From positions 1-7,106 of the forward strand of contig JARYMD010000224.1 of the NCBI GenBank assembly GCA_029907285.1: DNA of 7,106 bases, written 5' to 3'. The position numbers were made by a program, and so were the translations under genes. The stretch comes from Verrucomicrobiota bacterium (GTDB lineage: Bacteria; Verrucomicrobiota; Verrucomicrobiia; Limisphaerales; J093). The notes under the pieces are model-generated. The model saw only the letters and a list, made by a program, of their open reading frames with translations. It was not told the DNA's origin and did not search any database. Positions 1 through 5,584 of the stretch are shown here, piece after piece; the stretch's first letter is position 1, and each line of letters opens with the position of its first letter.

Positions 1-101
1 CGAACATGTCTTTCGTGCAAAGGAGTATGTTTGAGCATGTCGCGGCCACCCTAACATCCCAAGACAGCAGGTCAAGCCGACTGACTTGGCGAGGCGCAGT
101 G

Positions 102-136
102 GACCATAGACCATAGACCTTGGACCATAGACCGTG
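102..136. repeat. Heptad tandem repeat (GACCATA-type, five copies)
   Basis: Five units with a strict 7-bp period start at 102, 109, 116, 123 and 130. They read gaccata, gaccata, gaccttg, gaccata and gaccgtg, and a sixth, degenerate unit (gattaca) follows at 137. The GACC core is invariant in the five units while the last three bases drift. I recall similar GACCATA/GACCATGG-like short arrays in intergenic DNA of Verrucomicrobiota, but that is memory and not a search. A 7-bp unit breaks a reading frame, so a coding role is unlikely. Confidence 0.8.
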
Positions 137-292
137 GATTACAGACAGGAGCAGAGTCACGGGGTTTCCGAGCAACTTCTCACCTCAGCAGGCGGTGCCA
201 GCGGCAGATCAAATACCCATGCATTCGCCCAGTTGGCCGTCGTCCGCGAAAGCTGAAATGCAACAACGTGCCTGGCACCATATCTTGTTTCA

Positions 293-384
293 GCGTAAAC
301 GCGGAACTCTAACAGCGATGGGTTGTCCTGCGCATTGGGCGATGCTGCGCCCACGGCCCCTAGAGTCCCGCCTTTGGGCGGAAC
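293..384. repeat. Hairpin-dense structured intergenic patch
   Basis: Several inverted repeats are packed here. A small palindrome has arms gcgt/acgc at 293-302. A six-base perfect hairpin has arms tgggcg (336-341) and cgccca (348-353). An imperfect outer stem pairs 300-310 with 362-372, matching at 9 of 11 positions. A strong hairpin at 365-384 has CCGCC opposite GGCGG around a T-rich loop and shares bases with the outer stem, so the two are mutually exclusive. It could be a multicopy intergenic repeat, or RNA structure in the 3' region of the minus-strand gene. No U-tract follows, so a standard intrinsic terminator is not supported. Confidence 0.45.
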
Positions 385-470
385 AGTTTCATGTGGTTGG
401 GAGTTAGTCTGGCAGTGCTGCGTCCAGTGGCGCTTGATCAGAGCACTTGTTATGGCGACGGAGTCGCAGG

Positions 471-572
471 GCATATTTCCCAGCCCGCCGTGGTTGAAGG
501 TCCGGGGGCAAGAACCGGGGCGTTGCCCTTCGGGCGACTTTGGTTCCGGCTACGCCGGGCTGGGAAATATGC
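471..572. repeat. 102-bp element with perfect 17-bp terminal inverted repeats (MITE/REP-like)
   Basis: The left end (471-487, starting gcatatttcc) is the exact reverse complement of the right end (556-572, ending ggaaatatgc). Pairing continues inward with interruptions (for example 489-491 with 552-554). Inside are two compact hairpins: gttgccc/gggcgac at 522-538 with a ttc loop and one G-T pair, and ccggc/gccgg at 546-558 with a tac loop. The second shares bases with the long-range stem. A nonamer, cgggctggg, is directly repeated at 556-564 and 572-580. No clear target-site duplication is visible and the element encodes nothing. It starts 28 bp beyond the stop of the large minus-strand gene, so it may also fold in that transcript's 3' end. 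A non-autonomous mobile element, a REP-type repeat or a structured UTR element are all possible. Confidence 0.6.
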
Positions 573-600
573 GGGCTGGGCTTTACACCAAAACGCAAGG

Positions 601-3600
601 TCACCAACGGAAGAACCGATACGGGTCATCCCATTCCTCGGGTTTGTCCAAATAAAACCCTTCCAGCCAGCGCGCGTTTTCGTTTTCAGAGGGTGGATTT
701 GAAAGGCGCGAGAGCAATGGTGTTTCACATTCCGCGCCGGCATTGCATGCAAGGCGCGTCAGCAGCCAGCTTGTTCGTCTGAAGGTTCGCTTGAGGCCGT
801 AATTATTCTTGTAGTCGAACTGCCATGGAACCAACTGGCAAAAGAGAGCGTTGCCATCGGCTGCGGCGCCCAAAACCCCATCACCCAATATCTTCGCTCC
901 GCCGGTAAGCAATGGAATCACACGCGCGTCGCGACAATGCACATCCGCGGGGCCAATGCCGCGAAACGGTGAAGCGCAGTCCGGCGGATCAAAATGCGCA
1001 TTGATGTGTTCGATCTCCTTAAGGTCGATCTTGAGCGGCAGCAAGGCGTCTGCCGCTGGTTGATCAAGCCCCAGAGCCACCAGATGGCCGCCGCCGGCGA
1101 GAAACTTGCGCACGTTGTCAGCGTGCGCCGCAAGTTCGCCAGCCGCTGCAGGACCGACGAGCAGGAGTGCGTCATTGCCGAGGTTGTCCCGGGTGAAATT
1201 GCGGGGCCTGAAGCCTGCCGCTTCCATGTGCGCCTTTCCTGCCACCGGCCCGAGATAGAACAGCGGCCGCCGAGCCGAAGCTTTCCATGCGGACAAGTAC
1301 TGAATCAGGTTTGCTGCCAGCATGTCCGCAGCAGGCTCGATTTCGGTCCGCCCTGTCACGTCCATTTGACAGAACACCACAACGCCTGCGCCTTCCCGGT
1401 ACTCGAGCAACGGGCTGTACTGCAGACTGAATCCGCCATCGATCAGGGGCAGAAAATCTCCGCAGGCAGGTTTTTCCAACAAAACCGACGCGACATTACC
1501 CCGGCAACCGCATCGCCATAGCCGCGGCACTTCAAGGCCACACCATTCCACGGCGGGAACACTGTTGTACTTCGCGCTCACCGTGTATTTCATTCTCGGG
1601 GGAACGATTGTTGCCTCGCCCCGCCAGTTCTCCAGATGCTGTTCCTGCAGCCTGGCAAGTGCGGGGTGATCGGGAACGCGCGGGAAAACTTTCCGAAGAC
1701 CGTATTCGGCGATGCGAAAGCCCAATCTCTTCTCCAGCACCTCGGGCGTTTGCTCGAAAACGAGGACTCGCAGACCGTTGCGAACGCCGCTCACGTCAGG
1801 AGCAGGCCCACGGAGAGTGAGCGCCCCCTTGCCAAGTATCAGAATATCGGTCGGGCGGATTCGCGCGTCAGGTGTAGCGTCAATGTAATCGACGCCAAGC
1901 CGCTTGAGCAAAGCTGCTGTTTCACCTCTTGGATCGAACAGCGTTATTGTGGCTGTGGTTCGAGGCGCCTTCGGACCTGGCAAAACGTGAATTGTGAACT
2001 CGTCGTGCTGCACTTCGCCAGTATCGAATCGAGCTTCCAGTGCGATGCTATATGCACCGGGTTCAAGCTGAGGGGGCAGGTGAAACTCGATTGGCAAGCG
2101 CGCTTGTTTGCCTGTTTCCACAGCGAGGTGGTGATTACCATTGATCGGGATTGGCGTGTTCAGAGACCACACACACTGGCAGGCCGCTGTTCGGCGTGAA
2201 TCATTTATGACGATGACTTGCTTTTCGACGCGCTCGCCGGGGGCGAACAGGTGGTCTTTGGAAGTGAACGCGCCTTGTTTGCCTGCGATCCAAGCCAGCA
2301 GAGGACCGTTGTTTCTCCTCAATGCTTCGGCGGCGGCTGTCGGCACCCAATCGGCGCGTTCGTACGCGAGGTCCATGCGCTCATAGCGTTCGGAAAGAAA
2401 GTCAGGACTGAACCCGGGGCGCTGAAGATTGGCCCAATCGACTGGCAGATCAACGCGGCGGTTCCGGTCCATGCCCGGGCGCAGTCGGTGCAGCATGTGA
2501 TGTTCCCACGGCGAATTGGCGGATAACCCCCATGTCCGGTACGCCCGCCAGTTGTTTGCGTAGTACATGGCAAACACCGGGTCGCGCTCCGGGAAATCAG
2601 TCGATCCCAGTTGATGCGGGTAATCCCAGCGGTGCCAGACCCGGCCGGCTCTGAACTGAGCGGCTTCCCACCGCAGGTTTTTCTTTTCCATTTCGCTGAT
2701 CCTGAAGGCGCGGTCGCCGAAAAACTGCGCGTTCCATTCGGCGAGACAGAATTCCCACGGAACAACAGCGCTGCCAAATTCTCTCTTTCCCTTGTACCAG
2801 CCGCGGTACATTGCCCAATCCCACGAAAACGGCGCGCCGTACTCGCAAAGGAATGTGGGTTTCACGCCGCTTGCGGCCCAATGCTCGAACCAATCACAAA
2901 GCTCCTGTTCAGGAGCAAAATTGGGATAGAAATTGGACGTGTGCATTGTGCCGAGGTTCCCGCATGCGTGGTGGTACACTATCCGGCCCGGGTCAAGCGC
3001 CCGAATGATTGCTTCGGCGCGCAGGGCCTTGGCGGCGTTGTTGGCCGACCATCGATCGCGGCTCTGGTCCAAACCGTCGATCTTGTCCGGGTTCATGTCG
3101 TCGGCGTACCCGGCCGAATTATGACTGGTTGAGTACATCACAACCGACGGGTGATTTCCTGCGACACGCGCGTAAAAGGCCGCGTGCCGGGCATATCCGT
3201 TCTGTTTGTCTGCATCGGCGTCAGACCAGTCATAGTGGCTGAAATGCGGTTGCGTAAGTGCCACCAGCATCCCCGTGTCATCCGCCGCTCTCAGGATTTC
3301 TTCAAAACTGAGGTGCGATCCGGGTTCACAGCCGTAGTTGTGTGTATAGACAAAGTTGATGCCAAACGTTCTCAGCCGTTCCATGCTTTCGCGCGCTTCT
3401 GAATACGTCGCGGCTGCTGCGCTCACCTGGGCATTGTCGAACGGCACTGCCGAAAGATGGATCGGCGTTCCGTTCAAATAAAAGTCACGGCCTTCGATCC
3501 AGAATTCCCTGAACCCAAACCGAATTGGCGCGAGCTGATCCAAAACGCGACGGTCGGCATCCGTGAGCTGCAATTGGAGCTCATGCATGTTCTCAGGCGT

Positions 3601-4536
3601 GTGAATGTCCCAGAGCTGTTCCGGGCACCATTTTGCACCGAACTCCACCTCGCCATTGGCGACGCTATCCGATTTGAACGCCGGGCTTGTGAACTCGACC
3701 ACGTTCGTTCCCGAATGCACAACTCGCGCCCTCAACAACCTTGATGCTCCTTCGGTGAGATTCTGAAGCGATGCTCGCACTGTCAGTTCTCGTTTGCGAA
3801 CCGAGGTTTCCATTCTGGCCTCCGTAATCCGGTCATGCCTCGGCGTGCTCACAAGAAAGACATCCCCGCAAAGCCCCCGCCGTTCAACCGTGCCCTTGAC
3901 CTGCTTTGCTGAAGCAGTGTCGGTGTACGAAAGCACCACTCCTTTCAAAGGCAGCGCAATGACCAACATCGACAATACGTGGCTGCCACCCGGCACACAC
4001 ATCTCGGTCAGGTCCAGCTCGCCGGCCGGATACCGAAGTTCGCCGACGCGTTTCCCGTCCATGAAGACCGTCGCATAGGAATTCAGATAATCCACTGTCA
4101 ATGACACACGGCGGCCGGCCCATTCTCTTGGCACGGCAATTTCGCGCTGATACCACGCGGCAGTCACTTCGGCCAGTTTGATGCTCTTCCATTCGGGATG
4201 CACATGAACGGTCTGAGAATCCTTCTGCATGTAACTCGTGATTCCCGGCCAACTGCCCGGCACCTTGAAAAAACCCCAATTGGCCGCCGGCACCAGGTCG
4301 CCAGCCGCATCGGATGCAGGTTGCCATCGCCAGAGCCCGTTGATGCAGACGCGTTCCCGGGTTGGCGTGGTTTCGCGCCATGCTTTTGAAATGTCCCATT
4401 GGACAATCACTCCGCCGGGCAGTGTGGCTTCCGACTCGTTACTGCGTTGGGCGCAATTTGCACCAGCGGCAAACCACAGGAACGCCAGCACACAAATCCG
4501 CCCCGCACGGTCTCTTGGGAAAACTCGCGCAGTCAT
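601..4536 (-). CDS. Exported GH2-like glycoside hydrolase with long C-terminal extension and altered acid/base motif
   Basis: The protein has 1311 residues, longer than typical GH2 enzymes (roughly 600-1050). Residues 1-29 look like a Sec signal peptide: an Arg-rich start, then a hydrophobic core ICVLAFLWFAAGA, and likely cleavage near NCA/Q. Residues about 45-230 resemble the GH2 sugar-binding jelly roll (VPGSWPG at 92-98; WYQREIAVP; YATVFMDGKRVG). About 235-345 is Ig-like, and about 346-670 is a TIM-barrel-like region beginning FYLNGTPIHL. E565 in CEYGAP fits the GH2 nucleophile. The acid/base segment, normally ending in an Asn-Glu pair after NHPS, reads NHPSVVMYSTSHN (461-473), so the Glu is replaced by Asn. 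Residues about 760-855 look Ig-like. About 860-1260 look like two Rossmann/class-I-amidotransferase-like halves, as in GATase-like domains attached to some glycosidases. The tail ends DDPYRFFRW. The start was chosen because the signal peptide follows directly; no good Shine-Dalgarno is seen (CTCCT precedes the ATG). The fold class is fairly sure; substrate and activity are unknown. Confidence 0.85.
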   Translation of the reverse strand: MTARVFPRDRAGRICVLAFLWFAAGANCAQRSNESEATLPGGVIVQWDISKAWRETTPTRERVCINGLWRWQPASDAAGDLVPAANWGFFKVPGSWPGITSYMQKDSQTVHVHPEWKSIKLAEVTAAWYQREIAVPREWAGRRVSLTVDYLNSYATVFMDGKRVGELRYPAGELDLTEMCVPGGSHVLSMLVIALPLKGVVLSYTDTASAKQVKGTVERRGLCGDVFLVSTPRHDRITEARMETSVRKRELTVRASLQNLTEGASRLLRARVVHSGTNVVEFTSPAFKSDSVANGEVEFGAKWCPEQLWDIHTPENMHELQLQLTDADRRVLDQLAPIRFGFREFWIEGRDFYLNGTPIHLSAVPFDNAQVSAAAATYSEARESMERLRTFGINFVYTHNYGCEPGSHLSFEEILRAADDTGMLVALTQPHFSHYDWSDADADKQNGYARHAAFYARVAGNHPSVVMYSTSHNSAGYADDMNPDKIDGLDQSRDRWSANNAAKALRAEAIIRALDPGRIVYHHACGNLGTMHTSNFYPNFAPEQELCDWFEHWAASGVKPTFLCEYGAPFSWDWAMYRGWYKGKREFGSAVVPWEFCLAEWNAQFFGDRAFRISEMEKKNLRWEAAQFRAGRVWHRWDYPHQLGSTDFPERDPVFAMYYANNWRAYRTWGLSANSPWEHHMLHRLRPGMDRNRRVDLPVDWANLQRPGFSPDFLSERYERMDLAYERADWVPTAAAEALRRNNGPLLAWIAGKQGAFTSKDHLFAPGERVEKQVIVINDSRRTAACQCVWSLNTPIPINGNHHLAVETGKQARLPIEFHLPPQLEPGAYSIALEARFDTGEVQHDEFTIHVLPGPKAPRTTATITLFDPRGETAALLKRLGVDYIDATPDARIRPTDILILGKGALTLRGPAPDVSGVRNGLRVLVFEQTPEVLEKRLGFRIAEYGLRKVFPRVPDHPALARLQEQHLENWRGEATIVPPRMKYTVSAKYNSVPAVEWCGLEVPRLWRCGCRGNVASVLLEKPACGDFLPLIDGGFSLQYSPLLEYREGAGVVVFCQMDVTGRTEIEPAADMLAANLIQYLSAWKASARRPLFYLGPVAGKAHMEAAGFRPRNFTRDNLGNDALLLVGPAAAGELAAHADNVRKFLAGGGHLVALGLDQPAADALLPLKIDLKEIEHINAHFDPPDCASPFRGIGPADVHCRDARVIPLLTGGAKILGDGVLGAAADGNALFCQLVPWQFDYKNNYGLKRTFRRTSWLLTRLACNAGAECETPLLSRLSNPPSENENARWLEGFYLDKPEEWDDPYRFFRW

Positions 4537-4727
4537 AGGAGACTCTTACAATTTGAACGCTCTTGATTTCGAACAGCCGCAGCTCAACCTTGAACCTCGG
4601 ACTCCATATGTTCAACGCGGAAATGTTGCAGATTCTGTCACAATAAAGCTAACCCGAGAATCTCAGCGGAATAAAGCTTTGAGTGTCTTTGGCTGGTGAG
4701 CCGGTGGGATTCCCGAGTCAAAGGCTC
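4537..4727 (-). promoter_or_regulatory. Upstream region of the GH2-like gene with repeated TTGAAC/GTTCAA motifs
   Basis: This gap lies between the dehydratase remnant and the GH2-like start codon and has no gene. On the plus strand TTGAAC occurs at 4553-4558 and 4590-4595, the near match TCGAAC at 4569-4574, and the inverted form GTTCAA at 4610-4615. The last two exact copies form a 6-bp inverted repeat with a 14-bp spacer. A 9-bp direct repeat, AATAAAGCT, sits at 4642-4650 and 4670-4678. Spacing of the hexamers is 16, 21 and 20 bp. This could be an operator, but no regulator gene is in view and I cannot place a confident -35/-10 pair. A weak inverted repeat, gagcc/ggctc (4698-4702 and 4723-4727), lies just beyond the remnant's stop. 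Confidence 0.3.
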
Positions 4728-5357
4728 TTACAGCACCGGCAGACAGTCAGGGCCAATCGGCTCAAAGTATTTGTATGTGAGAACAAACTCCTGATGAAGC
4801 AGCGATTCCGACCGTGTCTGTGCCCCTGCTGCGACTTCAAAAACAAGGTCGTAAATTTCGCGTCCCACGTCGTCCAGCGTCGCCCCGCCTTCCAACACGC
4901 GCCCCGCGTCCACGTCAACGTCATCCTGCAAACAGCGGGTGGTCTCGGGATTTCCGCACACCTTGATCACGGGCGAAATCGCCGAACCTACCACAGACCC
5001 GCGGCCGGTGGAGAAGAGTATGATCTGGCAACCACACGCAATCAGCTCTGCGATCTCGGCGTTGTCGCATATGTTCGGAAATCCGAAGCGCACCTCGCCG
5101 TCCGGGACCACGTCCAGCAATGTTTGCTCGATCCAACGCCGGCCTGTTTCGATGCTTTGCCTTGTGCCGCCGCACCTCTGAACCACCAAGGTCGAAACAG
5201 GCCGGCCCGACGCAATCACGTCCGATTCAAGAGTTGCCCGATCAAGGCTTTCGCACCCCAGTGAAACCAGCAACACCGCGCCCACGTTCGGATGTGTGCA
5301 CAACGACCGCATCATTCGAGCAGCGTAGTCGTTAGGGTAGCAGCCCGGGATAGGGTG
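4728..5357 (-). pseudogene. Remnant of a UxaA/GarD-family sugar-acid dehydratase, N-terminally truncated and internally deleted
   Basis: The readable frame opens after a TGA at 5358-5360, with an internal Met at 5315, and stops at 4728. The first part carries the family signature CYPNDYAARMMRSLCTHPN, then LLVSLGCES and RCGGTR, ending GRRWIEQ. The second part, starting LLDVVPDGEVRFGFPN, carries the late signature FSTGRGSVVGSAISPVIKVC, then DVDAGRVLEG and a natural-looking end at FEPIGPDCLP. From memory of the family, these blocks are normally separated by roughly 150 residues, including the GGSD/SGITANPAVG region and the EEK region. That stretch is absent, with the junction near 5121-5125, yet the frame stays open. 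The N-terminal part, including the SAF domain where present, is also missing. Intact members (about 400-520 residues) dehydrate altronate, galactarate or similar sugar acids in the cytoplasm. Loss of the catalytic core argues for a non-functional relic. Its orientation matches the downstream GH2-like gene. Confidence 0.8.
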
Positions 5358-5584
5358 TCAGGCACGATATGTTGCCGGCCTCGCATGCGAATCGGTTCTT
5401 CCGGCTCCTGCATCTTTGGCGTTCGGGCAAGGACGGTCGGGCAAAAATCGCCAGCCCAGTGTGTTTCGCTTGCTCTCCGGGGTCGATTCCCGGATAGTCC
5501 GCGGCCATGCACGTTCTACAACATGCGATGTGCGACCCGCGGCCTGAGCGGTTCAGAACAGCCCATCGTGAGAACCGACACTCT
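5358..5584. other. Intergenic region between dehydratase remnant and divergent beta-propeller gene
   Basis: This stretch should hold the promoter of the plus-strand gene at 5585. If the dehydratase remnant has lost its own 5' end, it also contains the breakpoint. I find no continuation of the dehydratase in any frame beyond about 5357. A hairpin with arms ccggg/cccgg at 5477-5493 resembles a tRNA T-arm, but no complete tRNA can be folded around it. The octamer ccgcggcc is directly repeated at 5499-5506 and 5537-5544. The best sigma70-like pair I see (TTGCTC at 5470, GATAGT at 5493, 17-bp spacer) matches the consensus poorly and is not called as a promoter. Confidence 0.4.

Larger units (their letters stand above)
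1..600. other. Gene-free intergenic region rich in repeats and hairpins
   Basis: I find no convincing coding region here. The short open frames on both strands have no recognisable domain and no convincing ribosome binding site, and they run across obvious DNA repeats. What is visible is a heptad tandem repeat (102-136), a cluster of nested inverted repeats (about 293-384) and a 102-bp element with 17-bp terminal inverted repeats (471-572). The region lies 3' of the large minus-strand gene that ends at 601. Positions 1-100 show nothing I can support: an AAGGAG at 20-25 is only one base from an ATG at 27, and the frame that follows is very short. Confidence 0.6.

Noticed and set aside
20..39. 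AAGGAG followed by ATGs at 27 and 37, possible small gene start
   Set aside because: Spacing to the first ATG is one base. The frame from 27 ends after about 29 codons and that from 37 after five, with no recognisable product.
157..474. 105-codon minus-strand open frame in the intergenic region
   Set aside because: It runs over the hairpin patch, has no recognisable domain and no clear ribosome binding site, and its composition looks like translated repeat DNA.
994..1521. 175-codon plus-strand open frame opposite the GH2-like gene
   Set aside because: It is antisense to a well-supported coding region, and long antisense frames are expected in GC-rich coding DNA. No domain is seen.
4698..4727. 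Inverted repeat gagcc/ggctc beyond the dehydratase stop as a terminator
   Set aside because: The stem is only 5 bp with a 20-base loop and no T-tract follows, so it is not a credible intrinsic terminator.
4683..5264. 193-codon plus-strand open frame opposite the dehydratase remnant
   Set aside because: The minus strand carries clear UxaA-family motifs over the same DNA; the plus-strand frame is a shadow.
5431..5501. tRNA-like segment with a T-arm-like hairpin (ccggg/cccgg around gtcgatt, 5477-5493) and a partial acceptor match (ggacggt with atagtcc)
   Set aside because: The D-arm lacks the GG pair and has a 7-base loop, no 5-bp anticodon stem can be formed, the loop has G where T54 is expected, and one acceptor pair is mismatched. 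At most a degraded remnant or chance.
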